A stretch of DNA of 64,000 nucleotides from Actinomadura sp. HBU206391. Its GTDB lineage: Bacteria; Actinomycetota; Actinomycetes; Streptosporangiales; Streptosporangiaceae. This document shows positions 34,175 to 42,473 of the stretch, in pieces. Both the position numbers and the translations under genes were made by a program. Position 1 is the stretch's first letter. Every line of letters starts with the position of its first letter. The stretch lies in assembly GCF_014323665.1 (NCBI RefSeq), contig NZ_JABVEB010000018.1, forward strand, positions 1-64,000, in the 5' to 3' direction. The notes beneath the pieces were generated by a model, which was given only the letters and a program-made list of their open reading frames with translations, had not been told where the DNA came from and ran no database searches.

Positions 34175-34215
34175 CTCCGTGGCCGCCGGCCGCCGGGAGG
34201 CCGGCGGCCACGGAG
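34175..34215 (-). terminator. 17-bp perfect hairpin after the binding-protein gene
   Basis: CTCCGTGGCCGCCGGCC (34175-34191) and its exact reverse complement (34199-34215) enclose a 7-base loop. On the minus strand it starts 8 bases past the stop at 34223 and precedes the pectate lyase. There is no T-run. Such hairpins often stabilise or partially terminate binding-protein mRNA. Confidence 0.65.
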
Positions 34216-34222
34216 GCCGGGG

Positions 34223-35557
34223 TCAGCCGTCCTTGCGCTCCTTGTACTTGCCCTGGGCCTCGTTGAACTTCTGGGCCAGCTGGTCCAGGAACTCCTTGGC
34301 CGTCATCTGCTTGAGCAGCACCTTCTGGAAGAGCGGCTCGGCCTCGGCCTTGGTCATCGCGTTGAACTCGGGCAGGTAGTAGGGCAACTGCACGATCTTG
34401 GTCTTGGGGTCGTTCATCACCGTGATCGCCGCATCGAGAGTGGGATTCTCCTTGACCCAGCTCTCGGCGGCCGAGTCGGTGTTGGCCGGGATCTGGCCGA
34501 TGGTCTTGTTGTAGTGCGTCGTCATCTCCTTGCCGGAGACGAACTCGGCGAACTTCCACGCCTCGGTCTTGTGCTTGCCCGCCTTGAAGACGCTGGTCCC
34601 GCCGATCGGGTTGGAGATGATGACGCGGGAGCCGTCCGGCTGCGCGGGCACCGTGGTGCCGGCGAACTTCTCCGTGCCGAGCGCCTTCTTGTGGTCGCCG
34701 AACGAGCCCAGGTTGTGCTGCATCATGCCGATGTTCCCGCCGTCGAACTGGGCGGTCATCTTGATGTAGTCGTTGTTGACGTCGGCGCTCGGCGTGTCCT
34801 TCTTGTAGAGCGCCACGATCTTCTCGAGCGCGGCGACGTTCTTCGGATCGTTGAGAGTCGTCTTGTCCTGGGCGTCGAAGATCATGTTGATCCCGGACTG
34901 GGCGTAGATGAACTCCAGCACCTGGGCGATCGATCCCGCGCCGCCACGGATGGTGTAGCCGTACTTGTTGTCCTTGGCGTCGGTCAGCTTGTCCGCCGCC
35001 GTGTAGAAGGCCTCCCAGGTGGTGGGGGGCTTCAGACCGGCCGACTTGAACCAGTCGGTGCGGTACCACAGGATGCCCATGTTCGCGGTGTTGGGCAGCT
35101 GGTAGAGCTTCCCGTCGGGTCCCGCGGACTTCACCAGGTCGAGGAACGACGCCGAGAGCTTGCCGTTCAGGGCGCTGCCGGCCAACCGGTCGTCGAGCGG
35201 CTCAAGGGCGTTCTGCCCGGCCACGTTGGCCAGGTAGGACGTGGACATGCCGCCGACGTCCGGCACCGCGTTCGAGGCGATCGCGGTGTCGTACTTCTGC
35301 TGGACCTGTGCGATGGGGATGCCGACGTACTTGACCTTGATCTTGGGGTTCTGTCTCTGGAACTCCTGGATGGTGTGCTGCCAGATGGGGGTGGAGGTGG
35401 GACTGGCGTTGGTGTCCCAGAAGCTGATCGTGATGGTGCCGTCGGACGATCCGGAGTCGCCACCGCACGCGCTGAGTGCGAGGCAGGCGCCGACAGTGAT
35501 CGCCGAGGCTGCCGCGAGCCGGGATCGGAGCCCCGGCAGAAGGCCGCGTCGAGACAT
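34223..35557 (-). CDS. ABC sugar-binding lipoprotein (pectin locus)
   Basis: Family 1 solute-binding protein of 444 residues. The N-terminus MSRRGLLPGLRSRLAAASAI ends in a lipobox around LALSAC, so it is a lipoprotein. The mature part has ITISFWDTNASPTSTPIWQH, FQRQNPKIKVKYVG, VPDVGGMSTSYLANVAGQN, LPNTANMGILWYRTDWFKSA and FDGGNIGMMQHNLG. The start is the ATG at 35557; a GTG four codons upstream is possible. About 110 bp separate it from the GH43 gene. It is the likely partner of the permeases at 42.5-44.3 kb, since no other permeases adjoin it. The ligand would be a pectin-derived oligosaccharide. Confidence 0.9.
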   Translation of the reverse strand: MSRRGLLPGLRSRLAAASAITVGACLALSACGGDSGSSDGTITISFWDTNASPTSTPIWQHTIQEFQRQNPKIKVKYVGIPIAQVQQKYDTAIASNAVPDVGGMSTSYLANVAGQNALEPLDDRLAGSALNGKLSASFLDLVKSAGPDGKLYQLPNTANMGILWYRTDWFKSAGLKPPTTWEAFYTAADKLTDAKDNKYGYTIRGGAGSIAQVLEFIYAQSGINMIFDAQDKTTLNDPKNVAALEKIVALYKKDTPSADVNNDYIKMTAQFDGGNIGMMQHNLGSFGDHKKALGTEKFAGTTVPAQPDGSRVIISNPIGGTSVFKAGKHKTEAWKFAEFVSGKEMTTHYNKTIGQIPANTDSAAESWVKENPTLDAAITVMNDPKTKIVQLPYYLPEFNAMTKAEAEPLFQKVLLKQMTAKEFLDQLAQKFNEAQGKYKERKDG

Positions 35558-35665
35558 CGTCGTTCTCACCTTTCCTGTGGTGACGCGGTGGTGCCGCGTC
35601 GGTCTGTGTTGGTCCCCGATGCACAGCTCTGAAGGTCACAGCTCTGAATGTCACTGCTCTGACGG

Positions 35666-37228
35666 TCATGGGCGCGCCTCTCCGGTCACCCGGAACGCGC
35701 CGAAGTCGGCGTGGCCGGCGAGGGCCGTTCCCGCGACGGCGAAGAGGCCGAGCGTGGCGCCGACCCAGCGTCCGGCGGTGGCCGTGACCGGTTCGCCGAC
35801 CGGTTCAGGGCCGTCGCCGACGTCCGCGGTGAACCGGCACACGGCGCCTGCGGTGATGTGCACCGCGAGATGGGCCGTGGCGCGTCCCGGCGGCAGCGGG
35901 CGACGCGCCGCGGCGTCGGTCTCGGGTTCGCCGGCCGGCGCGGTGCGGTGCACCAGGGCGAGTCCGCCGGCGGTGCGCTCCAATCCGATCAAGGCGTACG
36001 TCTCGCCGAGCACGGTGAGGCCGGCCCGCGCGCCGGCGACGGTGGAGTCCAGGGTGAGGGCGACCGTGGCGGTGCAGGGCCCGGCGGGCAACCGCTGGCC
36101 GAGCACGTTGGGCAGCCGTCGCAGGTCGCCGCCTTGGCCGGCGCCCCGGCAGACCAGCCGCAGGCCGGCGGCCGACAGTGACCACCACGCCGGATCGGGG
36201 TTGGCCTGCCAGCTCCACTGCGGCCCGAGCCCGGGCCCGCTGAAATCGTCGTCGACCGCCGGCGCGCACACCGGGCCGGGTCTCGGCACCAGCGGTCTGC
36301 GGTGGGCCGGCACCGGTGAGCCGCGGCCGGTGCCGTCGTCGGCGCCCATCACCGGCCACCCGTCCTCGCGCCACCGCATCGGCTGCAGGTGCACCACCCG
36401 ACCGCATGCGCCCCGGTCCTGGAAGTGCAGGAACCAGTCCTGCCCGGACGGGGTGGTCACCCACGCGCCCTGGTGCGGGCCGTTGGTCTCGGTGTCGCCC
36501 TGCGCCAGCACGACGCGGTGCTCGTACGGCCCGAACGGGTCACGGGCGCGGAACACCGACTGCCAGCCGGTTGGGACGCCTCCGGCGGGCGCGAAGATCC
36601 AGTACCAGCCGCCATGGCGGTAGAGCTTCGGGCCCTCGAGCGTGCGATAGCCGGGGATCAGATCGGCGTCCACGACGATCGTTCCCGCGTCGAGCAGGCG
36701 GGTCGCGTCCGGGCTCATCCGGTGCAGGGTGAGCCGGTTGTTGAATCCGGCACGGCTCTTGGCCCAGGCGTGGACGAGGTAGGCCCGGCCGTCGTCGTCC
36801 CACAGCGGACAGGGGTCGATGAGACCCAGACCCGCCTTGAGCCGGTGCGGCCGGCTCCACGGGCCGGCCGGATCGCCCGCGGTCACCACGAACACGCCGT
36901 GGTCGGGATCCGGATAGAAGATCCAGAACCGCCCCTCGTGGTGGCGGATGGCCGGGGCCCAGATTCCGCAGCCGTGCCGAGGACGGGCGAACCACGCCAC
37001 GGGCTCGAGTTCGCCGAGCGCGTGCCCGATGATCGTCCAGTTGACGAGATCGCGGGACCACAGCACCGGCAGGCCGGGGACCCGATGGAAGCTGGAGGCC
37101 ACCAGGTAGAAGTCCTCGCCCACCCGGATCGCGTCCGGATCGGACCAGTCGGCGTTCAGCACCGGGTTGCGGTAGGTGCCGTCGCCCAGGTCGGCGGTCC
37201 AGGGCGCGGCCCGCAGGCTGGATGTCAT
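35666..37228 (-). CDS. GH43 glycosidase (pectin locus)
   Basis: Glycoside hydrolase family 43 protein of 520 residues, no signal peptide. Catalytic residues expected from the family are Asp30 in ADWSDPDAI, Asp138 in GLIDPCPLWDDDG and Glu198 in TLEGPKLYR. FHRVPGLPVLWSRDLVNW and GIWAPAIRHHEGRFWIFY place it in the xylosidase/arabinofuranosidase branch. A C-terminal beta-sandwich starts near residue 335 (DDDFSGPGLGPQWSWQANPD). It overlaps the DUF6807 gene by 4 bp. In a pectin setting it may remove arabinose or xylose side chains from imported fragments; the linkage is not determined by sequence. Confidence 0.88.
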   Translation of the reverse strand: MTSSLRAAPWTADLGDGTYRNPVLNADWSDPDAIRVGEDFYLVASSFHRVPGLPVLWSRDLVNWTIIGHALGELEPVAWFARPRHGCGIWAPAIRHHEGRFWIFYPDPDHGVFVVTAGDPAGPWSRPHRLKAGLGLIDPCPLWDDDGRAYLVHAWAKSRAGFNNRLTLHRMSPDATRLLDAGTIVVDADLIPGYRTLEGPKLYRHGGWYWIFAPAGGVPTGWQSVFRARDPFGPYEHRVVLAQGDTETNGPHQGAWVTTPSGQDWFLHFQDRGACGRVVHLQPMRWREDGWPVMGADDGTGRGSPVPAHRRPLVPRPGPVCAPAVDDDFSGPGLGPQWSWQANPDPAWWSLSAAGLRLVCRGAGQGGDLRRLPNVLGQRLPAGPCTATVALTLDSTVAGARAGLTVLGETYALIGLERTAGGLALVHRTAPAGEPETDAAARRPLPPGRATAHLAVHITAGAVCRFTADVGDGPEPVGEPVTATAGRWVGATLGLFAVAGTALAGHADFGAFRVTGEARP

Positions 37229-38121
37229 GGCCCGTCACGCCCCTCGCCCGCCGCGCATGCGTCCCGGCGGAGTGCGGCGATGCGGTCGGAGGGAAGCAGC
37301 CCGTCGGCCACGATCGTGATGACGCGACGGCGCACCGAGTCGCCGGGGGCCACGTCCCGGGAGCGCTCCCATGCCAGCGAGGAGCCGACGCCGGGGTACT
37401 CGTCCGCCCGGACGAACCACAGGTCCGCGCGGGTCCGCTCGTCACCCGGCACGAACACGAGGGTCCAGCCGCGTGAGCCCGGCGCGGTGCCGCTCATCGC
37501 GAGCCAGTCCGCCCGCGTGCCGTGCACCGCGGTCTCGCCCACGGCGTCGGGGGTGAACACCAGGATGCCGGTCGAGGAACCGGGCGCCCGCCAGAAGAAG
37601 CCGCCGTAACCCGCCCCCGGCCGCCCATTGGTCGCGGGGCTGCCGATGGCGAGCGGCTCGCCGGTCGCGTTCGTCAGCGCGAACGCGAAGTCGAGCGCCC
37701 AATGGTCGCCGACCGGGCGCAGCGAGACGGTCCGCTCCTCGCGCAGGACCTCCCCGCCGTCGGGCCCGGTCCACACCAGTGACTGCCCGAAGGAGTCGGG
37801 GGCGAGGGCGGACCAGCCGAGATGCCGCTGCACGCCGTGATCGCCGAGCCAGGTCGGCCCCTGGTCGCGTACGAACGTGCGGCCGCCCCAGAAGTTGCGG
37901 CCGCCGACGTCGGGCACGGCCACGGACACCCCGAGATGGTGCAGGTGGTCATCCGGCATCAGCTCGGTGACCTCCGTGCCGCCGAGGGTCCACACCGGAT
38001 GCAGGTACGGCCGGGGGGCCAGCGTCGCGGCCAGTTCGGGCCGCCACACGTACCGGGCCAGCGGCCGCCCCTCGGGGTCGAGCCGCAGGTCCACCGTGTC
38101 GCCCGCCGGCCCGCCGGTCAT
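37225..38121 (-). CDS. DUF6807 (PmoA-family) protein, pectin locus
   Basis: Second member of the DUF6807/PmoA family in the window, 298 residues from the ATG at 38121 (GGAGG five bases upstream). Shared segments with the 18137 copy are PYLHPVWTLGG, a His cluster PDDHLHHLGVSV, NFWGGRTFV, IGSPATNGRPGAGYGGFFWR and the late VRRRVITIVADGLLPSDRI. It overlaps both neighbours by 4 bp (Gfo/Idh before, GH43 after), so it is translated as a unit with them. Function is unknown. Its repeated pairing with a Gfo/Idh enzyme implies a linked step. Confidence 0.82.
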   Translation of the reverse strand: MTGGPAGDTVDLRLDPEGRPLARYVWRPELAATLAPRPYLHPVWTLGGTEVTELMPDDHLHHLGVSVAVPDVGGRNFWGGRTFVRDQGPTWLGDHGVQRHLGWSALAPDSFGQSLVWTGPDGGEVLREERTVSLRPVGDHWALDFAFALTNATGEPLAIGSPATNGRPGAGYGGFFWRAPGSSTGILVFTPDAVGETAVHGTRADWLAMSGTAPGSRGWTLVFVPGDERTRADLWFVRADEYPGVGSSLAWERSRDVAPGDSVRRRVITIVADGLLPSDRIAALRRDACAAGEGRDGP

Positions 38122-39263
38122 CGGACCTCCTTCTGCCCGGCCCAGCGGACGCCGAGTTCGGAGTAGAGGGCGAGCCACTCGGCGCTCGCCTCGACCAGTT
38201 CCTCGATGCCGTGCACCACATGACCGACCACACCGTCCTCCTCGGTGATGTCCTGGGCGTCCTCGGGGATCGGCCGGGGATCCGGCGCCGTCCGCACCGC
38301 TTCGAGCACCCGCATGAACCCGCCGGTCCGCCGCAGCGGCACCAGCAGGTCGGCGTCACCGCGCACATGCGCGATCAGGTTCTCGAGCAGGTCCACGCGC
38401 GGATGGGTGTCGACCGTCACCGTTCCGTCGGCGCGCTCAAGTCGGACCTCATCGCGGGTGTAGCACAGCGTGATGCGCCCCGCGTCGCCGTGCACGACGA
38501 CGTACGGCTCGCTGCGCCGCGGCGCGCACAGGGTGACCGCGACCGTGATCACGGTGCCCTTCGCCGTGCGCAGGCGCAGGCACGAGGTGTCGTCGCTCTC
38601 GATCGGGAAGGCGTGGAAGAGCTCGAGCTCGATGTCGCCGACCGCCTGCGGCCCTTCGCTGCCGTCCACGCTCAGCGCCGTGGCGAGCGCGTGCGCGAAC
38701 GGGTTGGTCAGCGCTCCGTCAACGACGTCGGCCCCGTCGACGCGGCGCTGACCCGCCCACCGCGCCCGGTCGTAGTAGGCGGAGTCGCGCGACCACGACC
38801 CGGCCGCGCCGATGCCGCGCACCCGGCCGATCGCACCCTCGTCGATGAGCTCGCGTACGGCCGGCAGCGCACGTGAGCCGAGGCTCTGGAAACCGACCTG
38901 GCAGACCCGCCCGGACCCGTCGGCGCCGGCGACGATCCGCTCGTAGTCGGTGTAGGTCGCCGCCGGGGGCTTCTCCAGCAGCACGTGCGAGCCCTCGGCG
39001 AGGGCGGCCAGGGTCAGCTCGGTGTGCGTGTGGATGGGGGTCGCGAGGATGGCGATCTCGGCGCCGGTGTCGCGCAGCAGGCCGGGCAGGTCGCTGGACT
39101 GCTCGGGCCGGCCCAGCCCGTCGAACGCGTCGTCGCCGACCGGGATCAGGTCGCACACCCCGGCGAGACGCACCAGGCCGCTGTCGGCGAGCCTGCGCAG
39201 ATTGCGCAGGTGCATGCGGCCGTGGCCGTGCGCGCCCGCGAGGACGACACTCGTAGCCGTCAC
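38118..39263 (-). CDS. Gfo/Idh/MocA oxidoreductase (pectin locus)
   Basis: Oxidoreductase of 381 residues, the same length as the xylan-locus copy at 16995. The Rossmann motif is VVLAGAHGHGRMHLRNLRRL, a variant of GxGxxG in which the first glycines read AGAHGHG. AEIAILATPIHTHTELTLAA and HVLLEKPPAATYTDYERIV (EKP) follow. VDGALTNPFAHALATALSVD replaces the usual catalytic GxHxxD helix; the His is kept. The GTG at 39263 follows GAGGAGGACGC. Its stop overlaps the DUF6807 start. Sugar oxidation linked to pectin side chains is inferred. Confidence 0.8.
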   Translation of the reverse strand: MTATSVVLAGAHGHGRMHLRNLRRLADSGLVRLAGVCDLIPVGDDAFDGLGRPEQSSDLPGLLRDTGAEIAILATPIHTHTELTLAALAEGSHVLLEKPPAATYTDYERIVAGADGSGRVCQVGFQSLGSRALPAVRELIDEGAIGRVRGIGAAGSWSRDSAYYDRARWAGQRRVDGADVVDGALTNPFAHALATALSVDGSEGPQAVGDIELELFHAFPIESDDTSCLRLRTAKGTVITVAVTLCAPRRSEPYVVVHGDAGRITLCYTRDEVRLERADGTVTVDTHPRVDLLENLIAHVRGDADLLVPLRRTGGFMRVLEAVRTAPDPRPIPEDAQDITEEDGVVGHVVHGIEELVEASAEWLALYSELGVRWAGQKEVR

Positions 39264-39314
39264 GCGTCCTCCTCTCCCTCGATGGCCCGATGGCCCGATG
39301 GCTCCATGGGCCGG

Positions 39315-40412
39315 TCAGTGATCGCCGGCCGGCCGGATCTCGGTGGCGGCCAGCCGGGCCGGGTCGAAGCGCAGGCCGAGGCCGTGATGATCGCCCGGCC
39401 GGAGCAGCCCGCCCTCGATCCGCACCGGGTACGGCTCGGTGAGCAGCCCGAGCGCGGCGAACGAGGCGTCCTCGACGTCCTCGACCATGGCCGGCAGCGG
39501 CAGGCAGCAGGCGAGCTGACCGGAGATGTCGGGCAGCAGGTGCGGGAAGACCGGGACGTCGAACGTACGGGCCAGCTCGGTGATCCGCAGGAATGGGGTG
39601 ATGCCTCCGACCCGCACCACGTTGGGCTGCACGATGTCGCAGGCGCCCGAGGTCAGCAGGTCGCGGAACTGATAGGAGGTGTAGGTGTTCTCGCCGAGCG
39701 CGATGGGGACGTCGACGCTCGCCCGCAGCCGCGCATACGCGGTGACGTCCTCGGCCGGCATCGGCTCCTCGACCCAGTGCAGCCCGTACGGCCGGAGTGC
39801 GTCGATCGCCCGCAGGGCGCGCGGCAGGTCCCAGAGCTGGTTGGCGTCGATCATGAGACGCACGTCGGGGCCTATGACGTCGCGCACCGCCGCGATCCGG
39901 TCGACGTCCTCGGCCAGCTCGGGCCGCCCCACCTTGACCTTCACCGCGGTGTGGCCCTGCTCCGACCAGCGCCGGGCCTGGGCGATCAGTTCGTCGAGCG
40001 AGTAGTGCCGGTTGACCCCGCTGCCGTAGACCTCCACGGTGTCACGGCGCCGGCCGATCGCGTCGACGAGGCCGCCGGTCGCGCGCAGGTCCCACAGCGC
40101 CAGGTCGACGGCGGCCAGCGCGATCGTCGTCAGCCCGCCCCGCCCGGCCTCGTGCAGGTGCCACCAGAGCCGGTCGAAGACCACCTCGGGGTGAACGGGC
40201 AGGCCGATCGCGGCGTCCCGGATATCGGTTTCGAGCAGTGCGTGCACGGCTCGTCCACCGACCCACGGAGCCCAGGAGAAGCCGGTGCCGGTACGGCCGT
40301 CATCGGTGGTCAGCTCGCACACGATCACCTGGATGTGCGACATGTCCGGCCCCCACGGCCGCGTCATCGGCACTCGGTGCACGGTGCTGCGCAGATCGGC
40401 GATGGCGCTCAT
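39315..40412 (-). CDS. Enolase-superfamily sugar-acid enzyme (MR subgroup)
   Basis: Mandelate racemase/muconate-lactonising-type protein of 365 residues. The base motif is HTAVKVKVG (Lys158, Lys160); metal ligands are Asp189 in MIDANQLWD, Glu215 in WVEEPMPAED and Glu241 in LGENTYTS; a His sits at 291 in VFPHLLPD. The Asp that normally pairs with this His appears as Asn264 in IVQPNVVRVGG. Its neighbours suggest either a galactarate/glucarate dehydratase or a galactarolactone cycloisomerase, which is also an enolase-superfamily enzyme, supplying the KdgD substrate. It overlaps the kdgD stop by 4 bp (ATGA). Confidence 0.82.
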   Translation of the reverse strand: MSAIADLRSTVHRVPMTRPWGPDMSHIQVIVCELTTDDGRTGTGFSWAPWVGGRAVHALLETDIRDAAIGLPVHPEVVFDRLWWHLHEAGRGGLTTIALAAVDLALWDLRATGGLVDAIGRRRDTVEVYGSGVNRHYSLDELIAQARRWSEQGHTAVKVKVGRPELAEDVDRIAAVRDVIGPDVRLMIDANQLWDLPRALRAIDALRPYGLHWVEEPMPAEDVTAYARLRASVDVPIALGENTYTSYQFRDLLTSGACDIVQPNVVRVGGITPFLRITELARTFDVPVFPHLLPDISGQLACCLPLPAMVEDVEDASFAALGLLTEPYPVRIEGGLLRPGDHHGLGLRFDPARLAATEIRPAGDH

Positions 40413-41326
40413 CGGCCACGCTCCCCGCCCACGAGCGACAGCCCGACCTTGATCAGCCGGGACAGCTCCTCGACGTGCTCGGGCGCCGGGTCGACCAGCG
40501 GCGGCCGGACCGGGCCGACCTCCAGCCCGCGCAGCCGCACGGCCGCCTTCACCAGCGATACGGCGTAACCCGGCACTTTGCCGCGCAGCTCCACTAGCGG
40601 CGCATAGAACTCGGTGATGAGCGCGTGCGCCAGGCCCGGATCGGTGCCGTCGACGGCTGCGCAGAACGCGACGGCCACCTCGGGAACGAAGCAGAAGGCC
40701 GCCGAGGAGTAGAGGTCCACGCCGATGCCCCGGTAGGCGGGCACCGTGAGCTCGGCGGTCGGCAGCCCGTTGAAGAAGGTGAAGCCGGCGCCGATCTCCC
40801 GGCGAACGGCGGCGACGATGCGCGCCATCCGGTCGATGTCGCCTATGCCGTCCTTGAGCCCCACGACCCCGGGCAGCCGGGCGAGCGCGACGGCGGCCGA
40901 CGGCTCGAGCACGACGCCTCCGCGCTGGTAGAGGATCACCGGCAGCCCGGCGGCCTCGGCGATGGCCCTGACGTAGGCCCGCAGGCCGTCCGCCGGCCCC
41001 TGCGCGAGGTAGGGCGGCATGAGCAGCAACCCGTCCGCGCCGGCCGCCGCGGCCTGCCGGGCCTGTGCCAGTGCCGCGCCGAGCGGCCCGCCCGCCCCCG
41101 CGATCACGGGCACCCGGCGGTCGACGGTGTCGACGGCGGTCCGTACGGCCAGCTCGTGCTCCCCGGTCGAGAGCGCCGGGAACTCGCCGGTCCCGCAGGC
41201 CACGAACACCCCGCCCGGGCCGTGCGTGAGCCCCGCGTGGATGTGCTCGGCCAGGACGTCCGCGGCCACCTCGCCGCCGGAGTCGAACGGCGTCACGGGA
41301 AAGAACAGCACCCCGCTCAGCTCCAT
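40409..41326 (-). CDS. kdgD: 5-dehydro-4-deoxyglucarate dehydratase
   Basis: DapA-superfamily enzyme of 305 residues that dehydrates and decarboxylates 5-keto-4-deoxyglucarate to 2-oxoglutarate semialdehyde. The Schiff-base Lys is Lys158 in VVGLKDGIGD, the partner Tyr is Tyr133 in PVILYQRGG, and VACGTGEFPALS and FFNGLPTAELTVPAYRGIG are subgroup signatures distinguishing KdgD from dihydrodipicolinate synthase. The ATG at 41326 has GGAGGGGG upstream, and a palindromic-repeat copy abuts that site. Its product is the substrate of the dehydrogenase at 27689-29224. It belongs to the minus-strand pectin operon. Confidence 0.9.
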   Translation of the reverse strand: MELSGVLFFPVTPFDSGGEVAADVLAEHIHAGLTHGPGGVFVACGTGEFPALSTGEHELAVRTAVDTVDRRVPVIAGAGGPLGAALAQARQAAAAGADGLLLMPPYLAQGPADGLRAYVRAIAEAAGLPVILYQRGGVVLEPSAAVALARLPGVVGLKDGIGDIDRMARIVAAVRREIGAGFTFFNGLPTAELTVPAYRGIGVDLYSSAAFCFVPEVAVAFCAAVDGTDPGLAHALITEFYAPLVELRGKVPGYAVSLVKAAVRLRGLEVGPVRPPLVDPAPEHVEELSRLIKVGLSLVGGERGR

Positions 41327-41341
41327 GACCGCCCCCTCCCC

Positions 41342-41475
41342 GCCGTGATCATGCAGTTGTGCACGCGCGGGATGTCGCCGCCGGCCGGGTTTCCGCGAAC
41401 AAGTGCATGATCACGGCTGGTGGGTGGGGTGGGTGTTCCTCCCTGGTCGCGGTGAGTCGTGATCATGTAGTTGTT
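41342..41475. repeat. Palindromic repeat locus 2 (three copies)
   Basis: Copies of the same unit as near 24 kb: GCCGTGATCATGCA at 41342-41355, TGCATGATCACGGC at 41404-41417, and a diverged copy CGTGATCATGTA at 41458-41469. The outer flanks also match: CGCGAACAA before the second copy and GTTGTTCGCG after the third. The locus sits inside the operon, between the SDR and kdgD genes. Confidence 0.9.
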
Positions 41476-41480
41476 CGCGT

Positions 41481-42473
41481 TCACGGGGTTCTCATCTCCG
41501 TCCGCCAGCTGCGTTCGGGCCGCCAGCCCAGCACTTGTTCGGCCTTCGCGATGGAGAAGGCCGGCGTGCTGCCGGTGAGCGCCGCAGCGTGCGGAGCCGT
41601 CTCGGGTACGTGGCGTGGCAGCAGGTCCGCGAGGGGTTCGGCGGCCAGGGCGTCGGCCGCGCCGGCGAAGAAGACCTCGCCGTTCGGGTGACCGGGCACG
41701 CCGTCGAGCAGCAACCGCACCAGATCGGCGGCGTCCCGCGCGTCGACGTAGTTGAACAGCGACTGGCCGCCCAGGTCCGTACGGTCCAGCCGCTCGCGGA
41801 TCGTGTGGCCGCTCTGCGTGGGCGCGCCCTCCCACTCCTCCGGCGGTACGACGAAGCACGGGCGAACGGCCGCGAACCGGACCCGGTCGCCGGCGGCGCG
41901 CGTGAACATCCGCATCGTGTGCTCCGCCGCGAGCTTGGACAGGCTGTAGGCGTTCCACGGTGCCACCGGATGCTCCTCGTCGATGGGCAGGTACGCCGGG
42001 GCCCAGCCGTGCGGCGCCCCGTACCCGATGACGGTGGGGCTGCTCGCGACGACGACGCGCTCCACCCCGCTGTGCACGGACGCCTCGCACACGTTGAACG
42101 CGAGTTGGGTGTTCACCCGGTGGGTGAAGCCGTCGGTCCGGCTGAACGGGGTCGCGATCGCCGCCAGGTGCACGACCGCCCGCGGCCGGAACCGCGCCAT
42201 CGCCTCGTAGGCCTCGCCGAGGTCGGTGAGGTCGGCGGGCAGTACGGCGGCGGCGTGGTCGCGGGGAGTTCCGGGTGCCGGGTCGACGCCGATGACCTCG
42301 TGACCGGCCGTGGCCAGTGCCGTCACCACGCTGCGACCGAATCGGCCGGAACTGCCCGTGACGAGGACGCGCGAGCCCGGCGGCAGGGGGGTGACGTTCG
42401 CCGGGCCGGTGGAAGGGCCGGGACGGGAACCGGTGGAGGGGCCGGGACGGGAGCCGGAGGAGGAGCCGCTCAA
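41481..42473 (-). CDS. NAD-dependent SDR, uronate dehydrogenase candidate
   Basis: Extended short-chain dehydrogenase/epimerase of 330 residues. The Rossmann motif is VLVTGSSGRFGRSVVTAL, VVHLAAIATPFSR is the second cofactor segment, VVASSPTVIGYG carries the Ser, and YSLSKLAAEH the YxxxK pair. Family context (KdgD, enolase-superfamily enzyme, pectate lyase) suggests uronate dehydrogenase, which turns galacturonate into the aldaro-lactone, but it is longer than typical uronate dehydrogenases and may be a different epimerase/dehydratase. The N-terminus holds SRPGPSTG twice in tandem (residues 8-23). The start overlaps the upstream permease stop by 4 bp. Confidence 0.75.
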   Translation of the reverse strand: MSGSSSGSRPGPSTGSRPGPSTGPANVTPLPPGSRVLVTGSSGRFGRSVVTALATAGHEVIGVDPAPGTPRDHAAAVLPADLTDLGEAYEAMARFRPRAVVHLAAIATPFSRTDGFTHRVNTQLAFNVCEASVHSGVERVVVASSPTVIGYGAPHGWAPAYLPIDEEHPVAPWNAYSLSKLAAEHTMRMFTRAAGDRVRFAAVRPCFVVPPEEWEGAPTQSGHTIRERLDRTDLGGQSLFNYVDARDAADLVRLLLDGVPGHPNGEVFFAGAADALAAEPLADLLPRHVPETAPHAAALTGSTPAFSIAKAEQVLGWRPERSWRTEMRTP

